A stretch of 64,000 nt of DNA from Paraburkholderia bonniea. Lineage in GTDB: Bacteria; Pseudomonadota; Gammaproteobacteria; Burkholderiales; Burkholderiaceae. The translations under genes were made by a program, and so were the position numbers. The notes below the pieces were generated by a model. The model ran no database searches. It worked only from the letters and a program-made list of their open reading frames with translations, and was not told where the DNA came from. Location of the stretch: NCBI RefSeq assembly GCF_009455625.1, contig NZ_QPEQ01000001.1:1550001-1614000 (forward strand), written 5' to 3'. Position 1 is the stretch's first letter. The number at the start of each line of letters is the position of its first letter. Below are positions 47,702 to 56,609 of this stretch, in pieces.

Positions 47702-48163
47702 TTACTGCTCGCCTTGCAGCCGCAGCAGCTCTTCGCGTAGTTGCAACAAGGGGGCCTGGGTCTCTTCATCCGCCCAGGTTTCGAGGTCATCCAGGGCTCG
47801 CTGGCAGCCGTCCAGCACCAGATCTAAATCGACCGGCACGCCATTGGCCAGCGCGAAATGCAGGGTTTCCGCGAACTGCTGACATTCGTCTGCGCCATAC
47901 GAAATATCGAGGTTGTCGGCGATCACTGCCGCGATCTGGCTGCGCGCCCGGTCGTCTGCCGTCACCATTTCGATGATTCCGCCTGCTACTGCAAGCGAGT
48001 AATACAGGGCGATATCCAGCCATTGCGCTGCGTCGAAGCCGCTCTCGCCAATCTGGCTTTCGAAGTATTCGATGGCTTCCTGCTCATGCATTTCATCGCC
48101 ATCGACGCTGATGCATAACTGCTCAAACTGCTCTTCCTGTTCGCTACGGCTATAACTGTCCAT
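47702..48163 (-). CDS. Acidic conserved-type hypothetical protein
   Basis: 153 residues, strongly acidic, no signal peptide and no membrane segment. The middle reads WLDIALYYSLAVAGGIIEM near residue 48, and the C-terminus is helical (LQLREELLRLQGEQ). The codon use is like that of the neighbours, so it is likely a resident cytoplasmic gene. I recognise no family. It lies 66 bp downstream of pdxY on the same strand and may share its transcript. Confidence 0.65.
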   Translation of the reverse strand: MDSYSRSEQEEQFEQLCISVDGDEMHEQEAIEYFESQIGESGFDAAQWLDIALYYSLAVAGGIIEMVTADDRARSQIAAVIADNLDISYGADECQQFAETLHFALANGVPVDLDLVLDGCQRALDDLETWADEETQAPLLQLREELLRLQGEQ

Positions 48164-48229
48164 CTAATGCCTCGTCTGATTGCTGGGTACGGTGTAGTAC
48201 GGATTTGAAAAACGGTGGGTGTGGCTGCG

Positions 48230-49099
48230 TCAGGTTTTGCCGACGGCGGTGGCTTCGAACCAGTCGAGCGGTTGCGCGATTTCTTGTTGTGCGGCGACGA
48301 GCTCCAGTTCGTAGCGGCTCGCCTCCCAAGTACGTTTGACCACGGCATTGACTGCCGCGAGCGCATGTTCGAACGCCCGGCGCACTGAATCGCCTTGCAA
48401 CGTGCGCGCAACAAACACCGCACTCGTCAGGTCGCCCACGCCGACTGGCTGGCGCGAGAACGGGTATAGCGGACGCTGGCCCAGCCACGCTTCGCGGGCG
48501 GTGACCACCAGCATGTTGAAACAGTCAGCGGGGCTGTTGCGGTCCAGCAGATGTTTGACCAGCACCACTTGCGGCCCGCGCTGAATCAGTTCGCGGCAAG
48601 CGGCAAGAGCCTCTTCAATGGTTTCGATCTCGCGCCCAGCGAGCAGTTGCAGCTCGCTGTGATTGGGCATCATCACATCGGCCACGGCAGGCATGGTCTG
48701 CACCAGAAAGGTTTGAATCCCGGGTTCGACCTGGCAGCCAGCGCGCGTGCCGGAGCCCATGACCGGATCACAGAAATAACGGGCGCGCGGGTTTGCGGTT
48801 TTGACAGCAGCGACGATATCGACCACGGCCTGAGCCTGATCGGTCGCGCCCAGATAACCGGAGAGCACGGCATCGCAGCGCGGCAGCATGCCGATAGCAC
48901 CGATGCCGTCCACCAGCTCTGGCATCTGCGAGGTCTCGAGCACGCTGCCGCTCCAGTGCCCGTATTGCGTGTGGTTGGAAAACTGCACGGTGTTGAGTGG
49001 CCAGACGTTGACCCCGAGGCGTTGCATCGGAAACACCGCCGCACTGTTGCCCGCATGGCCGAACACGACATGCGACTGAATGCTGAGGACGTTTTTCAT
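48230..49099 (-). CDS. pdxY: Pyridoxal kinase PdxY
   Basis: 289 residues, PfkB/ribokinase-like. [24 protein letters not shown] near residue 5 is the substrate-binding N-terminus (core [15 protein letters not shown]). CDPVMGSG near 117 and [14 protein letters not shown] [12 protein letters not shown] near 147 follow; [12 protein letters not shown] near 223 carries the catalytic Asp. It phosphorylates pyridoxal in vitamin B6 salvage. The divergent neighbour starts 557 bp away. Confidence 0.93.
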   Translation of the reverse strand: MKNVLSIQSHVVFGHAGNSAAVFPMQRLGVNVWPLNTVQFSNHTQYGHWSGSVLETSQMPELVDGIGAIGMLPRCDAVLSGYLGATDQAQAVVDIVAAVKTANPRARYFCDPVMGSGTRAGCQVEPGIQTFLVQTMPAVADVMMPNHSELQLLAGREIETIEEALAACRELIQRGPQVVLVKHLLDRNSPADCFNMLVVTAREAWLGQRPLYPFSRQPVGVGDLTSAVFVARTLQGDSVRRAFEHALAAVNAVVKRTWEASRYELELVAAQQEIAQPLDWFEATAVGKT

Positions 49100-49458
49100 A
49101 AGAGATCGGGTGCAGGGCAGCGGCTGCGCTGCTGATAGATAGGTAAAAGTAAAAAAGTGAAGGTGAGCGTAAGCATTGGGGCGGGCCGGTTGTATCGCGC
49201 TGCGGCGTTTGCTGTGCGCCGTCCGCGTGCTGCAGGCCGCGTGCCGAACCAGGCCAGGGCTTCGTTGGCGTATGCCGCGCGGCGCTCAAATGCCGCTGTA
49301 CGTTGCACCCCTTGAGCGTTGACCCAGGATGAGCGTGCGCAAAGATACCGCAGTTTTCAGGCGCGGCGGGACAGCACTTGTTGTGCCGAGCCGTCATGCA
49401 AGCGTCTGTGACGTACCACCGATGCAAAACAGGTATTTTTCCTGGCCTCAGGTCTGAT

Positions 49459-49479
49459 GGCTCCAGGCTCCAGGCTCCA
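49459..49479 (+). repeat. 7-bp tandem repeat GGCTCCA, 3 copies
   Basis: GGCTCCA is repeated three times, followed by a partial copy GGC. It is the first of three neighbouring microsatellites. Confidence 0.9.
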
Positions 49480-49489
49480 GGCGCATGAC

Positions 49490-49522
49490 GCAGATGCAGA
49501 TGCAGATGCAGATGCAGATGCA
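49490..49522 (+). repeat. 6-bp tandem repeat GCAGAT, 5 copies
   Basis: Five exact GCAGAT units plus GCA. It runs directly into the AAACCC repeat. Any reading frame through it gives dipeptide repeats, so the long frames here are artefacts. Confidence 0.93.
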
Positions 49523-49560
49523 AACCCAAACCCAAACCCAAACCCAAACCCAAACCCAAC
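49522..49560 (+). repeat. 6-bp tandem repeat AAACCC, 6 copies
   Basis: Six exact AAACCC units plus AAC, starting at the last base of the GCAGAT array and ending about 97 bp before the lipoprotein gene start. Such arrays mutate by slipped-strand mispairing. Confidence 0.93.
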
Positions 49561-49656
49561 GCGTCCCCCGCATAACCATGCCTCGCAGTTTTAGCCCGCG
49601 ACAGTTATGCTGTGCGCCAACGTTTTTCAGGGTGAGCCATTCCACCAACCGGGTCG

Positions 49657-50214
49657 ATGATGCCGATTTATTTCAGGTTTATTTCTGCCGCAGCGCTTGG
49701 CGCGTGTTTCGCGCTCGCTGGCTGCGATGCTCAACAAGGTGACGCCGTGCAGGCAATCAAAGGTGTGTTTGATAGCGTCAAACCAGACGCACTGTTACTC
49801 AAGGACCTGACGCCTGGCGTGACAACCGAAGCGCAAATCCGCCAGCAAATGGGCCGCCCGGAAACCGAGCGCACTTTTGCCGATGGCTCACGGCGCTTCG
49901 AATATCCGCGTGGCCCGCAAGGGCTCAATACCTATATGGTCGACCTCAATCGTGATGGCGTGCTGCGCTCAATCACCCAGGTCTTGAACGCGGAGACTTT
50001 CGCCCAGGTTCGTCCGGGCATGAGCGAAGACGATGTGCGGCTGTTGCTCGGCAAACCTGGCGAGGTCGCGGAGTACCGGCTGAAAGGCGAAACCGTCTGG
50101 AGCTGGAAGTGGCGTGAAGGCGGGGTGAATCAGGAAGGCATGTTTAACGTGCACTTCGACACCGCGCACCAGGTCGTCACCACCTCGCGCTCGGATGTGC
50201 TTCGTGGCCGCTAG
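49657..50214 (+). CDS. Lipoprotein with SmpA/OmlA (BamE-like) domains
   Basis: 185 residues. The signal peptide ends with the lipobox LAGC at residues 20-23 (ALAGCDAQ). An Asp follows the Cys at +2, which in enteric bacteria favours inner-membrane retention; the rule is uncertain outside them. Two BamE-like motifs follow: LTPGVTTEAQIRQQMGRPE near 51 and VRPGMSEDDVRLLLGKPGE near 118, each a small helix plus strand unit. The role may be envelope assembly, but this is not BamE itself, which is shorter with a single copy. Start ambiguous between two adjacent ATGs. Confidence 0.78.
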   Translation: MMPIYFRFISAAALGACFALAGCDAQQGDAVQAIKGVFDSVKPDALLLKDLTPGVTTEAQIRQQMGRPETERTFADGSRRFEYPRGPQGLNTYMVDLNRDGVLRSITQVLNAETFAQVRPGMSEDDVRLLLGKPGEVAEYRLKGETVWSWKWREGGVNQEGMFNVHFDTAHQVVTTSRSDVLRGR

Positions 50215-50254
50215 GCCGTTCAATCATGCGTTTTAAGCTGAAGGAGAGTTCGAC

Positions 50255-51205
50255 GTGATACGCCGTCGCCGTGACAAACGGATTGGCCTGGTGCTGGGCG
50301 GTGGTGCGGCCCGAGGCTGGGCGCATATCGGCGCGATCCGCGCGCTGGAACAGGCTGGGATTCGGCCTGATGTGGTATGCGGCACCTCGATTGGCGCGCT
50401 GGTTGGCGCGGTGTATGCCAATGGGGATCTCGACTGGCTCGAAGAATGGGTCTCGCGTCTGACCTGGCAAACCGTGGTGCGGCTGCTCGATTTACGTCTG
50501 AGCGGTGGGCTGCTCGGAGGACGCAAGGTGATCCAGGTATTTGCCAACCGTTTCAATGGCTACGAGATTGGCCAGTTGCAGACACCGTTCGCTGCCGTAG
50601 CGACCGAACTCAATTCGGGCCGGGAGATCTGGCTGCAAGAGGGCAGCGTTGCGCATGCGGTGCGCGCGTCGATTGCGATTCCAGGTATTTTCACGCCGGT
50701 CTGGCACGACGGCGTGTGGCTGGTGGATGGCGGCCTGGCAAATCCGGTGCCGGTTTCGGTGGCGCGTGGCATGCGGGCGGACTGCGTGATTGCCGTCGAT
50801 CTGAATAGCGACATCTTGAATGGCCGCGATTTTAGCGGCCTGCCGGAGCCCTTGCCGCTTGACCCCGATGCGCCGCCACCGGGCACACTGCGGCGCAACG
50901 GCAAACCCTGGCCTAAATGGTTGCAGCCAACGGCTGGCAGCACCTCGGCGGATGTACGGGTGAGCCCGGGGCCAAGCGCCCGGGTGCCATCGATGCTGAG
51001 CTCGGTCGCGCAGAGCATCGACATCATGCAGGTGCGGATTACGCGCAGCCGCCTGGCTGGCGAGCCCGCCGATATCCTGATTCAGCCGCGCCTGGGCGGA
51101 ATGGGCATCTTTGATTTTCACCGCGCGAGTCAGGCGATTGAAGAAGGGCGGGCTGCAGTGGAACACATGCTGCCTGCGCTGCGAGCCAGGCTAGGCATCG
51201 CTTGA
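50255..51205 (+). CDS. Patatin-like phospholipase (RssA family)
   Basis: 316 residues from GTG, with AAGGAGA seven bases upstream, which decides the start. The oxyanion motif GGGAARG is at residues 15-21, the nucleophile motif GTSIG near 44-48, and the catalytic Asp in VDGGLANPVP near 160. RssA-like proteins are serine esterases or phospholipases of the cytoplasmic side; targets are unknown. It follows the BamE-like gene by 40 bp and may be co-transcribed. Confidence 0.88.
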   Translation: MIRRRRDKRIGLVLGGGAARGWAHIGAIRALEQAGIRPDVVCGTSIGALVGAVYANGDLDWLEEWVSRLTWQTVVRLLDLRLSGGLLGGRKVIQVFANRFNGYEIGQLQTPFAAVATELNSGREIWLQEGSVAHAVRASIAIPGIFTPVWHDGVWLVDGGLANPVPVSVARGMRADCVIAVDLNSDILNGRDFSGLPEPLPLDPDAPPPGTLRRNGKPWPKWLQPTAGSTSADVRVSPGPSARVPSMLSSVAQSIDIMQVRITRSRLAGEPADILIQPRLGGMGIFDFHRASQAIEEGRAAVEHMLPALRARLGIA

Positions 51206-51450
51206 TGCGTGCTTCGCGCGCCGCGGTGGCAGGTGCCCTGGGCGCGCCAGATGGTGCAATTAGCAGCGAATTAAAGCGCCGTTTTAATTGGCTAAATTAA
51301 TTAAAAAATCAATTTATGGTTGATTAGCGCAGTGATAAATCGCGCAATACGATTTATCTGAATTATTTTTAATAAAAAGAGTGCGAGATTGGAACCAAGT
51401 GAAAGAGCCGGGTTACTTAGCCTGGGTCCAGTTTTATTCCCGGGTGCGCC
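51206..51450. other. AT-rich leader of the orphan gene
   Basis: Composition changes sharply to AT-rich from about 51255 to 51400. It holds no frame of note. A GGAACC-16-TTACTTA sequence near 51391 only weakly resembles a hrp box. No ribosome-binding site precedes the ATG at 51451. Confidence 0.4.
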
Positions 51451-54216
51451 ATGCTGAATTTTTCTAATGTCACGGTTCACGAGAAATATCCCGATTTTTA
51501 TATTTCTGGCCCCAACGCCGAATGCCAGCAGGCGAAGCCGTTGACGCTGAAAGAGCGTGTGGTTAAAGCGCTGCCGTTTCTTAAGAAGTTTCTGGGATGC
51601 ACCTGCACGGTGGAGAAGCCGGTGGCCGCACGCGCGACGGTGCGGGCACGTCTGGATACCCAGGATGATGAGGCGGCAAGGTCGAATGACGGGCTTGTCA
51701 CCCGGGAGCAGTTTCTGCAGAGCCTGGTTCGGGATGCGTACCTGGCCAGAAACGATCGTGAACGAGGTCCGCAGATCCAGGCCCGATTGCTGGGTTGCCT
51801 CGACCACTATGTGGGCGACAAAACCAACTTTGCTGCTCAGCAAGACGCGGATGAAATGGAACAGATTGCTTCCCAGTTATATACGGCATCGCTGATCAAA
51901 CAACGGCTCGATGAGTTGTCACCGGCCTCTGGCCCCACGAAGCCGATCAATCCAGAGTTGCAGGAAAAAATCGAGAAAAAAACCCGGGCATTGCTGGAGC
52001 GCGCGCAGCAAATGCGTGCTGGCACAGATGACGCCAAGTTCTGGAAAGCATTGCACAGCGGCCTGGCGTTGATGGGCGAGAGCGCGACGGCGTTGGCGCT
52101 GGCACAGGCCGGTAAGCATCTGGCGCACTGCCAGCCCGAGGAGATGCTAGCGACGCTGGCTGTGGCGAGCGTGAGGTATTACCGTCTGGCTGAGCGCATG
52201 GGTGAGCCAACGGCACAGATGTTTTTGCAGCAGATCGAGTCGGCGGTTTGCAGCGAGTCGAAACGAATCCCACCAGAAGTGCAAGCAGCACTAGCTAAAT
52301 CAACAGACGGCATCAAGCTGGCGCGATTGCTGACGATGGGGCAAGTGCTGACACCGGGTGCGGGTGGCGGCGCGCCTGAGCTGACACAGCTGACAGCGTT
52401 ACAACAAGTGGCCAGAGCACTGCTGCAGGGCAATCACCAGGTGCAGTCTGACGCTGCGGGATCAAGCACGGCGGTATTGGCTGAGCCGGAAATCACCGCT
52501 GTGATTCGCAATGCATTGAGTACGTTCCTGACTCAAGCTGACGCATTCGTTGATGCTGGCGCGGATACCGATCCGACATCCGCGCAGGGCAAAATCCAGC
52601 AGGCTGGCGCGCCGTTATGGGAGCTCGTTGAATTGAAGTCTGAGCTCGATGGGCTGGCTTTGACAATGACGCAAACCACAACAGCCGCGAGCTGCGCCAA
52701 AACGCTTAAGCAGCTCGACGAATATGTGAGGAAACTGATATTGCCGCAGCACGCTTCATTCAGAAGTGTGTTGCTGCAACGTCTGGCGCAATGGACACGA
52801 TCAGAGGGCAATTCGAGGATCTCGTTCAACCAGAACAATCGTTCTAGCCTGGAAGCGCTTGCGTCGAAACTAGAGGGCATGGAATCGTCGGAAGACGGCA
52901 ATAAAAAATCGGCTGCTAGCCCGGTTGAGCGTCGGGCTATGGAAGCGCTCAAAAAAAATCTGGAGGAGATTAAGCGCAATGCAGAATTCGATGGCCTTAA
53001 CGAAGTATTCGAGGACGAATTCTGGAGCAATCATTCGAGTTCTATTAAAGAAAAATTGCAGGTCGTTGTGCCCAAGCTTGAAAATTTACACCAACAGGTT
53101 ATTAGCGAAGCACGACAGGAGAACAGGACGGAGCAGAGCAGGGATCAGCTTGCCAACAAGAAAAACATTCTTGACCGGGTGACCTTGAAGCTGGCCGAGA
53201 AGGCAGCGGATGACCGAGGGAACTTGTTCACTGGGGAGCTGAAAAAAAAGGCTTTGGGTCTGCGTCTTTTATACAAAATGCAAGAGCCTGATATCGAGTA
53301 CGCGCTATCGTCTGACTTATCAGGAAGCCAAAAGAAAAATTCCGGGGCAGCGTCTTATTCGCGGATTTCCATTGATTTGCTGCCCACTAGTGTGCAGCAG
53401 CCCACTGATGCGCTGATGGACCTCTCGGATACGATTGAGCGAGCGTTTGCCAGCTATCCGTCGAGTGTGAAGGACGAGATAAATCGAAAGGATTTCCTCG
53501 AATGTTTTGATGAGATCGTGAAGTCTTATGTTGCAGAAAAATACCAGAAAAATAACAAGGAAGCCGATTATATTTTTGCCCAGAAAAATGGTAAATATGA
53601 CACTGCATTCGATGCTTTAAATGCTCAGGGTATTTTGCGAGGCGAGGTCCTGCAGAATCTCCCTCCGAAATATCTGCTGTTCAAGACGGCGGTGGAGAAA
53701 GAAATTGGTACTGATAAAAGCAAAATTAAAATTAAATGCGCTATGAAAATAATTGCTGAAATTAATCAGCTATTGCGTAATGAAATGGTGCAATCCATTC
53801 ACGTCACTAAAAAATCCAGTGATGACGGTGTTCAGGCATTTAACCGCTTGACGCCGAACGAGAAGGAGATACTTGGTCAGCAATTTGGCATTACTCCAGA
53901 GTTAAAAAATAACCAACTAGAAATTAAGCCGTATGTTGCGCCGGAGCTAACGGAGAAAAGAGATGCCTTTTCGCCGAAAAACTTGGTAGAACGTCTTTGG
54001 GGCGGGAAATCAGATTCGCAGGCGCGCGAGAAAGGCAAGCTAGGTGTCCGCGTGCCGGGTAAGAACGACAGTCCAGATCAGGCCGCGGAGCAACAGACGC
54101 CTACGAATAAATCTGTTCCATCAGCCAGGCCATCTGAAGTGCCTGGGACGAGCGGAATAGCCGATCGTCTGCGTTCCTTTTGGCCTAGGAATTCAGCCGT
54201 CAATCAGGTACCGTGA
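51451..54216 (+). CDS. Orphan 921-residue helical protein, candidate secreted effector
   Basis: I recognise no family. No signal peptide; one short hydrophobic-basic patch near residue 30-50 (KERVVKALPFLKKFLGCTC). Residues 80-290 look mostly helical and alternate Ala, Leu, Gln and Glu. Residues 480-600 are coiled-coil-like (ERRAMEALKKNLEEIKRNAEF). The C-terminal 100 are Pro/Ser/Lys-rich and likely disordered (DSPDQAAEQQTPTNKSVPSA). Codon use shifts from GC-rich in the first half to AT-rich near residues 700-800, suggesting a mosaic. It stands alone with an AT-rich leader, ends before a tRNA gene, and has no partner gene. These traits fit an acquired effector, but no secretion signal can be shown. 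Confidence 0.6.
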   Translation: MLNFSNVTVHEKYPDFYISGPNAECQQAKPLTLKERVVKALPFLKKFLGCTCTVEKPVAARATVRARLDTQDDEAARSNDGLVTREQFLQSLVRDAYLARNDRERGPQIQARLLGCLDHYVGDKTNFAAQQDADEMEQIASQLYTASLIKQRLDELSPASGPTKPINPELQEKIEKKTRALLERAQQMRAGTDDAKFWKALHSGLALMGESATALALAQAGKHLAHCQPEEMLATLAVASVRYYRLAERMGEPTAQMFLQQIESAVCSESKRIPPEVQAALAKSTDGIKLARLLTMGQVLTPGAGGGAPELTQLTALQQVARALLQGNHQVQSDAAGSSTAVLAEPEITAVIRNALSTFLTQADAFVDAGADTDPTSAQGKIQQAGAPLWELVELKSELDGLALTMTQTTTAASCAKTLKQLDEYVRKLILPQHASFRSVLLQRLAQWTRSEGNSRISFNQNNRSSLEALASKLEGMESSEDGNKKSAASPVERRAMEALKKNLEEIKRNAEFDGLNEVFEDEFWSNHSSSIKEKLQVVVPKLENLHQQVISEARQENRTEQSRDQLANKKNILDRVTLKLAEKAADDRGNLFTGELKKKALGLRLLYKMQEPDIEYALSSDLSGSQKKNSGAASYSRISIDLLPTSVQQPTDALMDLSDTIERAFASYPSSVKDEINRKDFLECFDEIVKSYVAEKYQKNNKEADYIFAQKNGKYDTAFDALNAQGILRGEVLQNLPPKYLLFKTAVEKEIGTDKSKIKIKCAMKIIAEINQLLRNEMVQSIHVTKKSSDDGVQAFNRLTPNEKEILGQQFGITPELKNNQLEIKPYVAPELTEKRDAFSPKNLVERLWGGKSDSQAREKGKLGVRVPGKNDSPDQAAEQQTPTNKSVPSARPSEVPGTSGIADRLRSFWPRNSAVNQVP

Positions 54217-54557
54217 GCTGCGCCAAATCGACACACTATTCAAGTTGGGGGAGACGTCGGATGCGCCTCAAGCCTTGGTTTAAATAATTTCGCAACAGCT
54301 TCTAAGTCATCTCGCCCGACTGATGACTAAAATTACGGCCGTTAGCCGGCATGTCATCCTCCTTATAGTCCCCGCACCCTAGTCCTAGCCGGCAGCAGCA
54401 GAAATGGGCGGGAGAGTTGGTGACGCTGCTCACGGCATGTGCGGGGGGAGCGCCTGTTGCGCGATGACTTGCTTCCGAAAAGCAGGGAATAGCGCTCTGC
54501 ATATTGGAAAGTCTCCAATATGGTTTCCAATTTGCACAAAAAATATGCACACATGAA
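54217..54557. other. Spacer between the orphan gene and tRNA-Pro
   Basis: No gene supported. Mostly mixed-composition DNA; frames here on either strand are short and lack ribosome-binding sites. The AT-rich tail of the orphan gene does not continue. Confidence 0.5.
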
Positions 54558-54590
54558 AAAACCCGCACAGCCATAAGCTGTGCGGGTTTT
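54558..54590 (-). terminator. Rho-independent terminator of tRNA-Pro
   Basis: A 14-bp stem (AAAACCCGCACAGC with its complement) around a five-base loop, with T-runs on the tRNA strand. It begins five bases after the tRNA CCA end. Confidence 0.85.
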
Positions 54591-54594
54591 GATC

Positions 54595-54671
<77 letters not shown>

Positions 54672-54961
54672 AAAGAACGAAAGTATAACAGACACTTCTC
54701 GTGAATAGAACCACCGGATGCGTTGCCCGGCGCTGGTCTGGCTGGACTTTCATGCATGGACAATTTCCCGTGAAGGCCATGCGTTTGAAGGATGGATTGG
54801 CCAGGTTAAAGAGGCCATTAAAAATCAAAATGGCCTGTTAAACATGCCGCAAACACATCTTTATTTCAGGTTAAAAATTGAAGGTCAAATTATTGTTGGA
54901 GGTGTGTTGATACTCGTAAAAAGTTGCGGGTCAATAAATTAATTTGTCCGGAGATGGAGTT

Positions 54962-55252
54962 TTACGAAATTACCTTGTATGCACTGGGTTTGATGTCTCT
55001 GCAATAATGGGTTGCCATGACACGCAGAAAGCCACTGAAATTAGGGATGTCATTTTCTTTTAATCGCATTGTGATATCGATTTTTGAAATGAGCGTGCCG
55101 ATGGAAACTTTCTCGGTTTCGGCAATTTCATAGATAATATCCCAGTATATTTTTTCCAGTCTGAAACAGGTATTCAGGCCATTTACCCTGACTGAGCGGG
55201 AGACGGGCTTCATTAATGCTGGAGGGAAGTCGCAATATTTTATGGCTAGCAT
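54962..55252 (-). CDS. Ribbon-helix-helix domain protein
   Basis: 96 residues. The segment RSVRVNGLNTCFRLEKIYWDII starting near residue 20 (core NTCFRLEKIYWDII) followed by ISKID and LRVMATHYC matches the RHH_4-type family of small DNA-binding proteins, whose members carry TSVxLEexFWxxL and SSALRxFVLxyy. It is AT-rich with no strong ribosome-binding site. It could regulate something in the adjacent non-coding tract, but nothing in the sequence shows a target. Confidence 0.65.
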   Translation of the reverse strand: MLAIKYCDFPPALMKPVSRSVRVNGLNTCFRLEKIYWDIIYEIAETEKVSIGTLISKIDITMRLKENDIPNFSGFLRVMATHYCRDIKPSAYKVIS

Positions 55253-56609
55253 AATGCTATTCTCGGTTAAGGTGAAATTCAGGTTGCGAAACGTTATTGT
55301 TGAAGTGAGTGGTTAAGTGGATTTTGAATAAAATTCAAGTTTCATATTTAATAATCAGGGTGGTGGGCCTCAATGGGGTGGGTTAAAAAATAAATTCAAA
55401 AGATGGCATTTGAATTTTTAGCGGGTTGATGTGGTGATTGTGGGGTGGTCTGTTTTGTGGGGTTAATTTTATGTTGCGAGATTTATATGGTAAATAAAAA
55501 ATAATAATAAAATTTTACGTGCCCAAGGGAAATTTGATGTAAATATGTTAAATTTTTTGTTTTTTATTAAATTGCGTTTGTATGGATCTTGAGTTTAAGA
55601 AAATTCTCAAATAAAGATGCTTTTGAATAAACGGCTGCCAGGCAAGGCAGAACGAAAAGAGGCACGCTGACGCGCTTGAATTCTTTCGGGCGGACGGCGT
55701 GTACAGGCTGCAGGGGGGGCGATGCAGGATCTAGATGCTATCTGGAGCGAGATTTGTTTTCAGCGAGGCCGGAAGTGAATATCGCGCGGCCAGTTTAAGG
55801 CGCTGGCCTGGTGCCGGTCACTATATGACGGATAAATAGTCATTTCTCATTCAGGTAAATAGCCTATTTAAGGCTGCCATGCGCCGGTATGGCAGAGAAT
55901 TCGGATGACAGGTGCCGCGCTGAATGGGTCATAAAAACGCCAGGGTGACTTTTCATGAGGCCTTGTCATAAAACAAGATGTCTTTGGCATTCTGGCCGAA
56001 TTATTTTCATCGTTTTGTTTGGCATGAAATTCCACGTCAGGTGTATGAGCTCCTGAGTCATATCAGAATAAAAGTGAGCGCTAAATTTCACCTGGGCACT
56101 AGCTTGGATACATCTGCCTGGCATGATTAATTCAGGTAGCGTATATATATATTTATGACATAGGACCCGCAGCTTCGTCTTATTATCAAATATCTAGATG
56201 GCATCATGAGGCAATTGTGAATTATGGAGCGGGTTAATTTTCGGGAAATGTCCATCTCGTAATAAAAATCAATATTTCAGCCGATGGCTAATTTTATTTT
56301 TGGCGCGCAGCTTATATTGCTCGCGCGGAATTTTTATGGCCGATGGCGAATTAATACGTGATAGCCAGAAAGAACCTGTCCCTGGTATTGGTACGGATTA
56401 TTTTTTTAAATTTCTCAAATGGCGAGATTAATTGCATTTCAGTCATGGCTGGGCAAGTTTGGGCCGAAGCAGTGACACACGCACCCGGCACGTGAATTCG
56501 CATGTGAACTCATTGCCGGGTCGCGTTTTAGTCCCGCACACCTGCATTACATCAACGCCGCACTGGCTACGCGGCGTGATTTTGCTGGGGGGAGGCGCAG
56601 TTAAACAGC
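55253..56609. other. 1.36-kb AT-rich stretch without a credible gene
   Basis: No frame above about 60 codons with a reasonable start was supported. Small hairpins exist, for example CTGCCAT-GCGCCGGT-ATGGCAG at about 55874-55895 and AGCCT-ATTTA-AGGCT just before it. A TATATATATA run lies near 56142. It may be decayed foreign DNA, a set of small RNAs or long regulatory DNA; the sequence does not decide. Confidence 0.5.

Larger units (their letters stand above)
49100..49656. other. Spacer between pdxY and the BamE-like gene
   Basis: No credible gene. It must hold the pdxY promoter (near 49100-49200) and that of the lipoprotein gene. Its main feature is the cluster of three short tandem repeats at 49459-49560. 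Confidence 0.6.

Noticed and set aside
48768-49559. Minus-strand frame with Gly-Leu and His-Leu dipeptide repeats
   Set aside because: Produced by the AAACCC and GCAGAT microsatellites; it overlaps pdxY in another frame.
51391-51419. hrp-box-like sequence before the 921-residue orphan gene
   Set aside because: Only the GGAACC half matches; the second half TTACTTA departs from CCACNNA, so it is likely chance.
54718-54942. 74-codon plus-strand frame after tRNA-Pro
   Set aside because: No ribosome-binding site, no family resemblance, base composition like the surrounding non-coding DNA.
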